Positions 1-11,301 of a stretch of DNA of 64,000 bases are shown one piece after another (position 1 is the stretch's first letter; each line of letters begins with the position of its first letter). Source of the stretch: Helianthus annuus (lineage: Eukaryota; Streptophyta; Magnoliopsida; Asterales; Asteraceae); assembly GCF_002127325.2 (NCBI RefSeq), contig NC_035439.2:140989901-141053900 (forward strand), written 5' to 3'. The notes beneath the pieces were generated by a model. That model saw only the letters and a list, made by a program, of their open reading frames with translations. It ran no database searches and had not been told where the DNA came from. Made by a program: the position numbers and the translations under genes.

Positions 1-514
1 ATGGGCCAATGGGTCGAGTGACAAATACTGTGGGTAGTTGGTTGATATCAGAAACATTGTAATCGCTCTTAATACTGTGAATTATAACAAATGTGTCGTT
101 TTCAGTAAAATGAATGATTCACTCAGTATTTCCCGCTGACAAAACCTTTTTAAAACGCGTTTCAGGTAATTACCGTAGATTGGAGTAAGAATTGGATCCG
201 GCTCTGAAGGACTTCAAGAAGTGGCTTATTTTATTAATTGAATCAAATTAAGAAATCTTGTTTTATAAAAATCAAATTTATTTATATTAAAACTACCATT
301 GTAAAACATGGGCTTTATCCCATCTATTTAATAAATAAAATCCAGTGTTTTCTAAACTCTGATATTTTTCCTAACTCACGGTCCTGATGAAATTTCCGCT
401 GCAATATTTTTCAAATAAAATAATCACCGGTACCACTGGGCTGCTCACGGCACCCGATTCCGTCCAGGGTGGGTCGGGGGTCGTGACACTCCGCTCATAA
501 AAACACCAAAAGAG

Positions 515-730
515 GTGCTCATGACGGAGAATCATGATTTTAAGGCCCCCAGGCCTATGACGAACAAGAAAGGGCAGGATCCCAACCTGTACTGTGATTT
601 CCACAAGGATACAGGTCATCTTACAGATGACTGTATCAGCTTACGACAAAAGATCGAGAAAGCACTCAAAAGCGGCAAACTAGGCCATCTGGTAAAAAAC
701 ATGCGCAAGGAGACGCGCCAGATTCAGCGT
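515..730 (+). pseudogene. Gag remnant of a Tat-lineage Ty3/gypsy retrotransposon
   Basis: The frame opening at 515 encodes a segment with the pattern YCDFHKDTGHLTDDC followed by LRQKIEKALKSGKLGHLV. This matches the conserved C-terminal part of gag in the Tat/Retand group of Ty3/gypsy elements. Only this short piece of gag is present. The frame runs directly into LTR-like sequence at about 731, so pol has been deleted between gag and the 3' LTR. The last residues of the frame (to 859) come from the LTR. The remnant is non-functional. Family assignment is from motif recognition only. Confidence 0.65.
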
Positions 731-1616
731 ATGGTCCCCAAAAAGCCGCGCAGTCCTTCCTCCAAGCCGCGCGCGGGACCATACTCCTTAGTCAGAAACG
801 TGTTCTATCCTAACCTCGCGCGAGTTACTTCACCATTATGGACCTCGCGCGAGATCTAAACAAGAGACAGACTTAATCTCAACACTTAGCATTCTGGATG
901 TGTCTCCAACACCTGTAATCATGCGCGGGCTGATAACATGCTCAGCAGAGGCCGCGCAAGATCTAGAACGCATGACCACTCCAGAAGGGCAGACAGGGGT
1001 ACAAGTGGCAGAAGAAAAGGGCCAATCCGCGCCCTTCAGGCTCTGCTCAATCGTGCTCCACAATCGTCTGACGTGCACGAGACAGAAAGTACTAAAGGAC
1101 GACTACGTGGCACCAATCACAGGGCAGAGACAACTGCCCCACGATCTCCACTCACCTGCTGATGGCAGAGGGACAACGAGGCCGACAACCATGACACGTG
1201 GCTCCAATCACCGTACGCCAGCACCGGAAAACTTCTAGAAGCCACTAACGGTCGACACCAGTGAGACAAAGAGCATATCCGCTATGTTGTCGCCTTCCGG
1301 CCCAAGGCCCATCAGTCCACACCCTCTTACACCTCTCCGACTATAAATAGGACCCTTCGGTCACAGGTTAAACCATTCTATTCCCTTTACTCTCACTCTT
1401 TACTCACTTAAATCTCCTCAAAGCAGATACTTATTCTCACGCCGGAGTCTGGTTAAGAGGGAACCCCCCATATTCCCCTCTTAACGAGCTAACGGTGTTT
1501 CTGTTTTGCAGGATTAATCGGTCATTAAGGAGATCAGGAAACCAAAGAAGATTAACCCTTATGGTTGAAACATAAACCAAACTAATTAACAATAAAATTA
1601 GTTACGTGTTTCTTCA
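731..1616 (+). mobile_element. LTR of a Tat-lineage gypsy element (remnant)
   Basis: This stretch aligns along its length with the solo LTR at 22072-25255 once that LTR's inserted element is removed. Shared blocks include 'GTGGCACCAATCA' followed by 'GATCTCCACT', 'GGCCCAAGGCCCATCAG', a TATA box (CTATAAATAG at 1341-1350) and the end 'GTTTCTTCA' at 1616. Length is about 886 bp against 890 bp for the solo LTR. The left boundary is set by that alignment and may be off by a few bases. It follows the gag remnant directly, so this is the 3' LTR of an internally deleted element. Confidence 0.65.
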
Positions 1617-2540
1617 GTAAGTAGTAAGTGAAGTTTAGCTAAACTTACTCATCTCTCTGTTATATCTCCATTTGTCGTGAAGAAGGTCAGAAGTGATCGA
1701 TGTCGTAAGGTCGGTCAAAAATAAAGTAAAGTGTCCTATTCACCTTTTACGAGTAAAGGGCAAATAGGGTATCGAATCCACTGGGAATCAGTGGAAAGTA
1801 TGAAAGCTCGTTGTTTTAATTATCATCTACGTCTAAAACTAATTGCTTTTTGCAGTTTTGAGAATAATTATGAAAACGATTGTAAAATTATATTTGTAAA
1901 CAATGATGAGAGAAAGGATCAATCTCCGGGTTTTCAGGTTATGCAGAAAATCAAGTTACTTAGTTACGACCAATTGGAAATCACATAGACATGATTTGAA
2001 AACTTGGTTTGATAAATAATTAACGAATAATATATTTGATTGCAATGATCCACGATCGAAATCGAAAGATTGATGCAAATGAATAGTAATCCAATTAGTT
2101 ACCAATTTTCAATTTCATAAACATAATCCAGTTCAATGGTTAAAGGTTTAAGACAATGACATCCTAGAATTTAATCCCGGTTGTTGATGAACAAACCAAA
2201 TAATTGATGAACAAGAATGATTACGATAATCAAATACTGTTTAATCAAAACAAAAAACAATAAGAACAACTAACCGAAGGTTTAACCGAATCCTAATCCA
2301 AAAAATCGTAACATACGCAAACCCGATGTCCAAACATAAACCCTATTCCTGGAGACGGTCACAGGACGACTAGCCGCTCATGACGCTCGAACACTCTTCC
2401 AAAGCTTGAGATGAGATTGAGTTCATGATTGGTTTGGTGATTGATGGAGAATTATGATGTTGACGATGATGGATTGAGAGCCAAATAATGACAATATCCC
2501 TCCCCCAAAAGTCGACCGTCATGAAGTCTTTTATCTTTAG
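1617..2540. other. AT-rich spacer without a recognised gene
   Basis: No coding frame with recognisable homology was seen. The part around 1690-1810 ('ATCGATGTCGTAAGGTCGG', 'TCGAATCCACTGGGAATC') recalls the leader or LTR of Athila-type elements in style, but no matching partner exists in the window. Confidence 0.3.
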
Positions 2541-3320
2541 GTAGTGTTTGGTATGCACGAATGAGAGGTGGAATGGAATGGATGATTACGAGGGAATGAA
2601 GAAAACGGTGTTTGGTTGGTCAATGGAATGGAATCACTCATTCCAAAATGCATTCCATTCCCTCAAAATCATTCCTTCCACCCCCCCATGTTTTTTTTCC
2701 ATTCCATCTTCTCTTGCACCATTCATCAACAACACCACAACCCACCACCTTCGCAACAACCCCCCCCCCCCACCACCACCCACCACTGACGCCATCGCCG
2801 CCACCCGCCACCACCTCACCCCGACAGCCACCGCCGCCGCCGCCACCCACTCGCCACCGTTATCACCCACAGCTGCGACCAACCGCTAACGATACTCGAC
2901 GCCGCCCACCACCACCATCGTCGACGCCACCACCACCGCCGCCACCACCCGCCGCCACCAACCACCACCTCTGCTGCCACCCACCACCAACGACCACGTT
3001 GCCACCACCACCACTCGTCGTCGTCGCCGCACCGCCACTTGCCGCCACCACCACCACCCAACGTTGCTGCCGACACCCACCACCGCCACCTATAACCACC
3101 CACAGTCACTACCACCAACCACCACCACCACCACCACCACTCACCGCTGATTTTATTACTCCGTTTTTTTGCCTACCGAACAATACACAATAATAACTCA
3201 TTCCATTCACGCATGGTAACCAAACAACACATGGAATGGTAATGATCCATTGCATTCCCTCGTCCATTCCATTACCTCGTCCATTCCATTCCTTCGTCCA
3301 TTCCATTATAACTTTTTCCA
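2541..3320. mobile_element. Short TIR element with ATTCC-rich arms and a CCACCA-rich core
   Basis: The left end reads GTGTTTGGTATGCACGAATG at 2544. The reverse complement of 3191-3230 starts GTGTTGTTTGGTTACCATGC and continues GTGAATGGAATGAG, so the ends are imperfect inverted repeats. Both arms are full of GGAATG/CATTCC. The core (about 2690-3150) is a degenerate (CCACCA/CCGCCA)n tract. Long proline-, valine- or tryptophan-rich frames over it are artefacts of that repeat. GTTTGGT ends are common in non-autonomous hAT-like plant elements; no clear TSD was found. Confidence 0.4.
2690..3150. repeat. Degenerate CCACCA/CCGCCA microsatellite
   Basis: About 460 bp of CCA/CCG triplets with interruptions lie inside the inverted-repeat element around it. 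Codon-like periodicity on both strands is a by-product of the triplet repeat. Confidence 0.8.
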
Positions 3321-3600
3321 AAACACACTCACGTGCGTCTCTTTTTTTTTCGAAAACAAACCGTAAGCCACAACTAATTCCGTAACCCACATGTCTAGTT
3401 CACTGTTTGTTTTTGTGAAACTGTGCGAACAACCGTAAGTTACGTCCAAAATTCCGTACTCGGCGCCCCCAAATCCAAATCCTCCAAGATGTGATTTCTT
3501 ATTTTATGTCCCCAATATTCACGTGTCACCTTTGTTGTGAATGGTGATGATTTGATATTGGTACAAGATTCCTTCCTTTCTCATATGATGTTTGTCAGTA

Positions 3601-4081
3601 GGGGTGTTTAAAACTATCCGTATCTGAAAATCCGATCCGAAATATCTGATATCCGAATCCGAAATATCCGAAAAATCGGATATCCGAAATTCTCGGATTC
3701 GGATTCGGATAGTGATTTTCAAAATTTTCGGATATTTCGGATATACGAAAATTTAATTTTCATTTTTTTTGGATATCCGAATATCTGAAGTATCCGAAAA
3801 TATCCGAAATATCCGAAAATAACCGAAAAATATCCGAAATATCCGAAAACTTACATTCGGATATCCAAAACTATCCAAAATATCCGTTTCCGAATATGAA
3901 AAAAATAATAAAAAAATAAAAATTAAATAAAAAGTTGGGCTTTCGGATATCCGATTCACTATCCGAATCCGTATCCGAAATTTTGGATATCCGAAATTTC
4001 GGATACGGATTTGGATAGTAAAATTTGGTATCCGAAAATTTCGGATATCCGAATTTTCGAATATCCGGTTTTGAACACCCC
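3601..4081. mobile_element. 481-bp MITE built of ATCCGAAA repeats, inserted in an ankyrin exon
   Basis: The ends are inverted repeats: GGGGTGTTTAAAACTATCCG on the left and, read in reverse, GGGGTGTTCAAAACCGGAT on the right. A TA dinucleotide flanks each side (3599-3600 and 4082-4083). The interior consists of many ATCCGAAA/TTTCGGAT units and folds back on itself. On its right the host reads, on the - strand, an ankyrin-protein exon ending EVEAMIPPAY, which is cut at the MITE edge. The superfamily is uncertain: the ends look hAT-like, but the only duplication visible is TA. Confidence 0.7.
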
Positions 4082-4085
4082 TAAT

Positions 4086-6190
4086 AAGCAGGAGGGATCA
4101 TAGCCTCAACTTCCTGTAACAAAAAAAATACAAATTTTAAAAGACTTTATACTCATTATAAGCATGGCCATATGGTCGAGAGATATATATACCTTAAACC
4201 ATAGTAACTCTCGCTGCACTTTTAAAGCAACTCCTGACACATCCTCAAGTCGCTTTTGCTTTGCACACTTTCCAACTAAATGCAACATATTATTATCATT
4301 CCGGTCTCTGAGAGGGGAGATCAAATCTTTCATGGAACCTATCTCATATAGAAGGTTGTAGATACCTTCGTGACGATGCGCTACAGCAACATGAAATATG
4401 CTTTGGTTGTTTTCATCTACTTTCCATATGAGATCCGGGTATAGCCAGATGAGCTCAACAACAAATTCACGATTGCCAAATTCTGCAGCAACAAAAAGTA
4501 TACGAGACGAGTACGTTGCTCTTTTTTTTCAAAGAAACCGGTTCTTTATCGTCTTGCATTACCACATCTCGAGGACCGCGCAGTATATCATCAATCTCTT
4601 TCTTAGTTTTTTTCGCAATATATCCCCAAATCAGTCTTAGCAACTTCATTGCGTTATCTTTCTTTTCCATAGATTCTAAAAAACAACAAAAAAGCCAAAT
4701 TAGATCTGGATAACACTAGCGTATGTCGTGTATAATTTATTTTCAGTACAAATAACGTGTGATGAACATCATTAAGTAGAAGAGATCTTTACCTGACTTG
4801 ATGATTCTATCGATCATGCTAGTACGTTTTTCAGGAAAGGGTTCAAGGCCTAGGGATGAATCTTCGAGTCCACTTTCCCCACCAACTTCCGGATTCTCAA
4901 TTTGAGATCGTTGAGGCGTACTAAGCATCTCGGAGTATAAATTTTTACCCCATCTGATGGTTCTCGAGATGACATTTAACTTCATTTCGCGAAATGCTTC
5001 TGGCTTCCGAGCTAGAACTTCGAGAACACTCCCGGTGCCAAGGTCGGGATAAGTTGTCACAATCTTTAGAGCAACATCTAAGACAGATTTAAAAATAACT
5101 TTGTGAGGGGGGTTTCTCAATAATAATTTAATCACAACATTTATTTTTTAGAATTATGCATATATATACTAAAAAACCAAACAACATATTCATTTTTATT
5201 GATAGGGATTAAGGTTCATATTCATTACTTATATGAAAAATAATGTAATCACTATCGATACAAACTATAATGCTTACCAAACATATCATTCTCCACGCAT
5301 TTCAAAAGCAGCCACCCACGATTCAGAGGCATCCAACGACCATCACGCAAATTATTTGAATGATTGTACATGTATTTCACGACGTCCTTGTTTCCATACA
5401 AGGTTGCGACGTACAAGGGCATCATCTTTCTGTTACCACCGGCGATTGTTAGCAAGGCCTTGTTCTTTTCCACCATAATTTTGACAGCTTTAATGTTTCC
5501 TGCTGCAGCTGCCAAATATAACGCGGTGTTGTAACTCTTGTTTTGTAGCTCAAGATTAGCCGTTTGCATCCTTTCCACCAGTTTTTTCACAAAGAGCTCA
5601 GCATGCTTGTGACCTTTCGAAGATACAGCAACATGCAGGGGTGTTTCCCCATTCTCAGTTATGGAACATGTTTCAAGCTTTAACTCCCTGTTCTTATCAA
5701 AAATGGCTTCCGCCGCTTCCCAGTCACATTTTATAGATGCCTCGTATAGAGGGATGGCAATTTGAATGTATGATTCTCTAGGTCCTTCAAAATAGTTCCA
5801 ATGAAAATAGTTAGTATTGTTTGCGTCTCAATATTCTTTATACTAAGTTACGTCCAGGTGATCAAATTTCAATGAAAGCTAGCATATAAGATGTTTTTTA
5901 CAAGTAATTTTTTGTGTAATCTTTAGTTTTTTTTTCTTTTTTTGGTTGTTCAAAAAGCTTGGAAAGTATGTCATCCTATTTTTTGGATTGAAGATGTCAC
6001 CAAGTAATAATTTACCATTAATTAGATCTTGACAAGGCAAGTTCGATTGTGGTAGATTTGAACTTGAACTTGAACTTGAACTTGAACTTGAACTTGAACT
6101 TGAACTTGAACTTGAACCAACCTCAATGTTGATTTCCTGTTGCTCATCGATGGTGACTAAATGCTCGCCTGTTTGCTTTGTCATCTGCAC
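4086..6190 (-). pseudogene. Truncated ankyrin-repeat (ITN1/ACD6-type) gene
   Basis: Four or five exons of an ankyrin-repeat gene are readable on the - strand. The first (6190 downwards) has a run of 19 serines. An exon at about 5825-5278 contains ankyrin units (NGETPLHVAV, NTALYLAAAAGN, MMPLYVATLYGN) and ends at a GTAAGC donor. A third lies at about 5130-4790. A fourth, about 4673-4147, reads SRILFVAAEFGN, then SIFHVAVAHRHEGIYNLL and NNMLHLVGKCA, and ends at a GT donor. A last piece, EVEAMIPPAY, ends at the MITE at 4081. The usual C-terminal PGG membrane domain is missing and was not found beyond the MITE. In exon 4 an eight-base homopolymer (T8 at 4522-4529 on +) puts the two halves one base out of frame; seven would restore frame. 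Related intact proteins are plasma-membrane ankyrin proteins in defence or salt signalling. Exon borders are approximate. Confidence 0.75.
6061..6115. repeat. (TTGAAC)n hexanucleotide repeat encoding polyserine
   Basis: About nine tandem copies of GAACTT. On the - strand, together with the adjoining bases, they encode the polyserine stretch in the first exon of the ankyrin pseudogene. Confidence 0.85.
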
Positions 6191-6479
6191 CGTGACACCA
6201 TCAATAGTTAATACCCCACACCATAATCAAAGTACATATAGAATTGACGAAACTGCTCAACCATTTGTAAGTTAATAGTGAATTAAAGAACAAACCTTTG
6301 TAGTTTTCTTCTCCCCGGACCAGTGGAAAGTGAACTAGTTTTTTTCTACAATCTTTTAAGAATGTTGTTATGCTTGCAAGAGCCCAAAGTTAGACATTAA
6401 GCGATGATTCAAACCCAAACCATAACACAGAACAACTCAATCAATGTAAAAACTTACCAATCTGTGAGTAGGGCCGAAA

Positions 6480-6765
6480 GCACAATCGATACCAAATTTT
6501 ACTATCCGAATCCGTATCCGAAATTTTACTATCCGAATCCGTATCTGAAATTTTCGGATACCAAATTTTACTATCTGAATCCGTATCCGAATATCCGAAA
6601 TTTCGGATACGGATTCGGATAGTGAATCGGATATCCGAAAATCCAACTTTTTATTTAACTTTTATTTTTTTATTATTTTTTTCATATTCGGAAACGGATA
6701 TTTTGGATAGTTTCGGATATCCGAATGTAAGTTTTCGGATATTTTTTGGATAAAAATAATGTTTT
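6480..6765. mobile_element. Partial copy of the ATCCGAAA-repeat MITE
   Basis: The sequence repeats the interior of the 3601-4081 MITE (ACTATCCGAATCCGTATCCG, TTCGGATATCCGAA and so on) but lacks the GGGGTGTT ends. It is a decayed or truncated relative just upstream of the ankyrin pseudogene. Confidence 0.6.
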
Positions 6766-7027
6766 TTTCTTACTCAATTGTGAAGGCCAAATTGCTCAAA
6801 ATTTTCGATAATCACAATCGATAATTCAAAACAAGTTGTGAGGCAGATCGTATCCCAGTCTCTCACTTTACTCGAAATAGGTTTCATATGAAATTTTAGC
6901 GGTTTAATCACATGACATGTTCAAGTTGGTCTAACAGGCTCTTCGACCATAATCACTATTCAATCATTTAAAAAAAAAGATTCTGTAATGACGTGATGTC
7001 TAAAACAATCATATTCTTTAGAAGTAA
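6766..7027. other. Unassigned spacer
   Basis: AT-rich sequence between the MITE remnant and the Harbinger element; no gene or repeat recognised. Confidence 0.4.
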
Positions 7028-8998
7028 GGGTATAAGGAGTGGTTAAACACTTTAAAGTGGCAAACCAAAAAACCGACCAATCAGAGAGTGCCATGTCAAT
7101 TAGGCAAAAGTATTTAAACTTTGCTAAAAATTGTTGGCAGTGGTTTAAACACTTGCTGAGTGGCAAACTTTTTTTTTATTTTATGTTTTTTTATATTTAA
7201 GATAAAATGGAAAAAACATAAACTTTTTAAAAATAAAAATAAAGCATTACATTTTAATTAAAAATAAACTATTACATCTTAAATAAAAATAAAACATTAC
7301 ATTTTTAATAAAATCTAACTTAAAAAAAACTAAAAATCACAAGGCCATCCATATTTTTTTGCGATCTCACGTTTTCTAGCGAGTGCGACTTCCAACATCT
7401 TCGGGTGAAGGTCGTCGGTAGGCCGATTATACCACTCAAAGTCCTTGTCGAACATTGTTTGTCGCAACGCCTCTCGTTGCTCATCCGCCAAGGTCAAATA
7501 TTTTTCTTCTCGTACACGTTTAATTTCCATTATCTCTTTTTTCATGGCCTTGTACTCTTCGAATTTGCTTGTTATATCTCTTGGATCTTCGTTTTTTGAA
7601 GACGGCCCATTGTCCTTTTTCTCCTTTCTCGTTTGTCGTCTTGGTGGTGGTGGTGAAGGATCCTCGTTTATGTCGGGAATAGTGAATCCGCTTGAGATTT
7701 CGACATTCGGTGATCCTCGGGCATAATTTCCCGAATCCGAAGACTTTCTTTTTAGACCCGAACCGGAGCTTTCTTCATTCAACAAAGGTACTGGCGACCA
7801 CTTTTGATTTGTTCTAACAACCTCCCAAGCCGCAACATGAGCGAACTCAATTTTTTCTTTGCTTTTGTAATCCTTTAACGCTTGTTTCATTACATATGCG
7901 TCGTCACTCCCGCTAGGACGTAAACGATCCTATATTTCGTTAAAAAATAAACCATATAAAAATATATTATCATCAACTAAATCCAAATATTTCGTTAAAA
8001 AATAAACCGTATAAAAAAATTACCGCTTGATGATATAGACCGTTGAATGTGTTAATTTTTGTTTGCATCGTCACCCATTTTGATCGAACTTGGTGGTGGG
8101 TTCGATTACTTCCGCCGACCGTTTCGTTAAAGTGGTTTAGAACTTTCTTCCAAAAGCCATCCTTCTTTTGTTGATTGCCTTTCCTTTTATTCAAAGTGCA
8201 ATGAACAGAAGCCTTTGCCAACGCCTCTTCTTGTCTAGGCGACCAATTTTCCCGTTTGGCTTTTGCTTTTTTTTCCGGTTCATCCGCAACATCTTCATCA
8301 TCCGCAACATCTTCATCAATATCATCTAACTCTTGTTCTTGTGTTTCCGGCACGAACTCCTCATCCGCGTCATCTTGTTCGTCTTGGGTTGGTGATTGTG
8401 ACATTGGGTTTTGAAAAGCAAACGGGTCAAAAGCATTTTGCGCTTCTTGGGAGTAATCATAATAACCGGCTTGAGTCATCCTCGGACCGTATTGCATCCA
8501 ATTTTGGGTGGGTTGGGTATCATAACCGAAAGGTTGATGCATGGGTTGGTTAAAATAAAATGGAGGTTGGGTGTGACTCGCAAACCCAAGTTGCGGATTA
8601 AACGGGACACTAGTACCACCCGAACCACGTTTATCTTGAGGCCTCGACTTTGAACCGGACCCTACCATTTTCTTCTTGCCTTCACCCTTCTTTGAGCCTT
8701 CCATATTTTTCAAAGTGTAGAGTAGATTGAGAGAGTATGTAGAGTATGGTGTATTTTTTTAAAATGTGTGAGTAGTATTTATATAGGGTGAAAAACAATT
8801 TAAAAAACAATTTTTTTTTTACATTAAACGGTAATATTACCGTTGGAGGGGGTGAATTTATGGCAACCATCATGCTTCTTGAATCGGTAATCCATCACCG
8901 ATTTTGTTCCTTTGCCGCGTCCCATGTTTGTCGGCGGCGGTGTTTGCCGCTCGGCAAACACGTTTGCCGCTGATTGCCGCAAACCACACCGTATCCCC
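7028..8998 (-). mobile_element. PIF/Harbinger element with ORF1 only
   Basis: A 1,971-bp element bounded by TIRs GGGTATAAGGAGTGGTT (left) and, in reverse complement, GGGGATACGGTGTGGTT (right); 14 of 17 positions agree. It is flanked by the 3-bp duplication TAA (7025-7027 and 8999-9001), the Harbinger hallmark. Inside is a single two-exon gene on the - strand for the SANT/NAM-like ORF1 protein. No DDE transposase (ORF2) is present, so the element would depend on a transposase supplied elsewhere. Confidence 0.85.
7330..8704 (-). CDS. Harbinger ORF1 protein: SANT/Myb-like plus NAM-associated C-terminal domain
   Basis: Two exons, 8704-8024 and 7929-7330, are joined at a clean GT donor (8023-8022) and AG acceptor (7931-7930) in phase 0, giving about 426 residues. 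The start is the ATG at 8704 (MEGSKKGEGKKK); an upstream TTG is not needed. Residues 1-150 are low-complexity, rich in Q, P, F and Y and then D/E. A SANT/Myb-like trihelix region follows (NWSPRQEEALAKA, KKDGFWKKVLNHFNE, HHQVRSKWVTMQTKIN). After the junction come AAWEVVRTNQKW and a lysine- and glutamate-rich coiled coil of the NAM-associated family, ending KYGWPCDF. In Harbinger elements such a protein partners the DDE transposase and binds the element ends. It often appears in databases under host-gene names. It is intact here and lies within the TIRs. Confidence 0.85.
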
Positions 8999-9055
8999 TA
9001 ACAAATCATAATTATGTTGAAGCTGAACAAAAACACTACGGATTAAAATCCATTA

Positions 9056-9412
9056 GGGTGAATGGGGCACCATGCGGGGAGTGGGGCGGTGAACCAAGTC
9101 CCCCAGCGGGAACACCGCCGCCATCCCCGCAGTGAGTGAATTCGGTGACCAAGATCGGGGAGGGTTCACCGCGTGAGAGAGGAGAGAGAGAGGAGAGAGA
9201 GGGGGGGTGATTGGTTGTTAATGTGAGTCCACTCTTTTTCCACCAATTATATTTTTTTCTTCTTTTTTTATAAAAAAATAATTGTGTGAGTGGAGTGATG
9301 CCATCAAATTGAGGGTGTGAGGGGAGTTTAAGAGGGGAGTTGACGTGGCATAACCTGATTGGGTGTGTGTAAGAGAGGGGACTCCCCTAAGAGGGGAGTG
9401 CCCCGCTCACCC
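9056..9412. mobile_element. Tourist-like (Harbinger) MITE
   Basis: A 357-bp element. Its ends are GGGTGAATGGGGCAC and, in reverse complement, GGGTGAGCGGGGCAC (13 of 15 match). It is flanked by the 3-bp duplication TTA (9053-9055 and 9413-9415). The interior is G-rich with (GA)n and no coding capacity. The ends resemble those of the Harbinger element 60 bp upstream only in the leading GGG. Confidence 0.8.
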
Positions 9413-9415
9413 TTA

Positions 9416-10540
9416 CAATCAATCCATGTTTTGCTTGAAAAGGCATGGTTAAAGTCTTCATATAGCACTTCTTCAGATATATGTGAGATGTTATTGTCAC
9501 ATAATAACTAGTTCTATACCCGTCTGGTGGACGTGAGTCATTTTTCTTTGCATGCATACAGATATACAAGTGATGGTATGGCCCAAATATGTTGGAATTA
9601 CTCTCACAATAATAGATCTCGATTACAGTAGGGTCAAGTATTCCCAAGGTCAAAGGTCTCCCCGGGGATTCGTTACGGTCAGCAAATAAGCCCCGCATTG
9701 TAACGATAGCGATTTAGATCACGTCCCCAAGCCTGCCTAACCTAATGTGTGTGAGCAATCAATCGTGACAAGTCGACCGATCCATAATGAAAGCACCTGT
9801 AGATAGAAGCCGTTTACCGACTGGTGGACTCGTCCTCAATGCCGTTTAGGCTCCCCAGTTCAGTCGGTTGTCCGCCGCTTTTCTTTCCTATGCCGGGTAT
9901 GGCCTTATGGGTAGCAGCCTCCCACAGAGATGGCTTTGTGGTCACCTTTTATTCTTAAAACCAAAGAACACACCGTTAAAAATGTTGGTAGGTTAACTCA
10001 ACCAGGCACAATTCAACTCAAAACAATGACAAGCATTAAATGTACTATTGAAACGTTTACATCTCATTTAAAAATACGACCAACTTACTAAAAAACAAAA
10101 AAAAGCAATGAAAATCAGTAACTAAGAACTACTGAGACGTGAGAGCAAGTCATACTCTTAAAATATCAAAAATGTTAATCAACAGTCATGTACGCGGTTT
10201 ATAGGTTACAAGTGTATCAACCACTTTTAACGGTAAGAAAAAAAAAGATTTTAAGTTGCGTATCATTCAATCTTAGTAGTCAACTAAAGGGTCACTTTAA
10301 ATAACACTTTATAGTGATGGATAGACAGATAAATTATTGCTGGACTGGGGTATCAGATCGATAAAGGTTTAAAAAAAAACTGACGGAGAGAAGTGGGGAG
10401 GGGAGGGGGAACGACCATTCCTTGAATAACGGGGGAGTGGGATTGAATTGGAAGAAACCATTCCTTAAGGTTATTAGTCTTTTATAGTCGTGGGGGGTTT
10501 ACAATGGGGAAGAAACCATCAAGGAGGGAACCGTTATTAG
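9416..10540. other. Non-coding stretch without recognised features
   Basis: About 1.1 kb. The part 9480-9950 has moderate GC and no convincing frame; the rest is AT-rich. No RNA gene, TIR or LTR signal was recognised. Confidence 0.4.
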
Positions 10541-10556
10541 AAGAGAGAGAGTTGTG

Positions 10557-10867
10557 CCAATGATCTCTAGATCAAGTGGTAGAGGGCTTGCATTTCTTTT
10601 GAGAGATGCAGGTTCGACTCCCACTTGGTGCAGAGTGAGGCACTGGTAGGCAATGATAGGAGACCCAGGGAAACCTGGGTTGGATCCTTGAGCCAAACGG
10701 GTTTTACCGGTAATTTCACTGTCGTGCCTACGAGCGGGTGGGTTACCGGGTTTTCCCCGGAATTGGTGGTGGACTCGGGTTACTCTCGGAGTACTCCGTT
10801 TGTCCAGTGGGTGCCCCGAGAGTGCTCGGGATTGAGTTTGTTGGCCGTTCAAAAAAAAAAAAAAAAA
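10557..10867 (+). mobile_element. tRNA-derived SINE with perfect 16-bp TSD
   Basis: A 311-bp element starting with a tRNA-like head. The A-box-like block 'TCAAGTGGTAGAGG' lies near 10574 and the B box 'GGTTCGACTCCC' near 10611. It ends in a poly(A) run. Exact target-site duplications AAGAGAGAGAGTTGTG flank it at 10541-10556 and 10868-10883. Promoter boxes, 3' A tail and long TSD together are diagnostic of a Pol III-transcribed SINE moved by LINE machinery. The perfect TSD implies a fairly recent insertion. Apparent frames across it are shadows. Confidence 0.9.
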
Positions 10868-11301
10868 AAGAGAGAGAGTTGTGTGAGTTTATGCAGGTAT
10901 TTCGGTAATTGCATTAGAAAAGTAGAGAGAACACTTAACTTTTCTGAAGTGCCCAAAAAGCAGTTACTTTTTCTAGTTTAGACAGTCAATATCAAAAGTT
11001 GATGAGTTTAATTAAATGGTTGAAATTATTTCAAAAGTTGGTTTCAATGTACGTTGTCTATATATAATACGTCATATTTCAAATTTTTAATATAATCTTG
11101 CGTGACATTAGGGGCGGACAGGGTCACGGGTACGGAGTCAAGTAACACTATTGCTTTTATATTTTTACATAGCATTTATAATTTTATATCACAACCAAAA
11201 TTCGAGTGACCCTTTCGATTTGTTGACATTGACCCGATAAAATACATTTCAAAGCAAAAAATGATAAAAGGAAACCTTGTCTGAATCAATGGTAAGAACG
11301 T

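Noticed and set aside
2548..3193. Long proline/threonine-rich frame (and Val/Trp/Gly-rich frames opposite)
   Set aside because: Produced by the CCACCA/CCGCCA microsatellite; no start context, domain or codon bias beyond the repeat.
9480..9960. Moderate-GC stretch that might be an exon
   Set aside because: No frame longer than about 100 codons with recognisable motifs; no splice structure could be supported.
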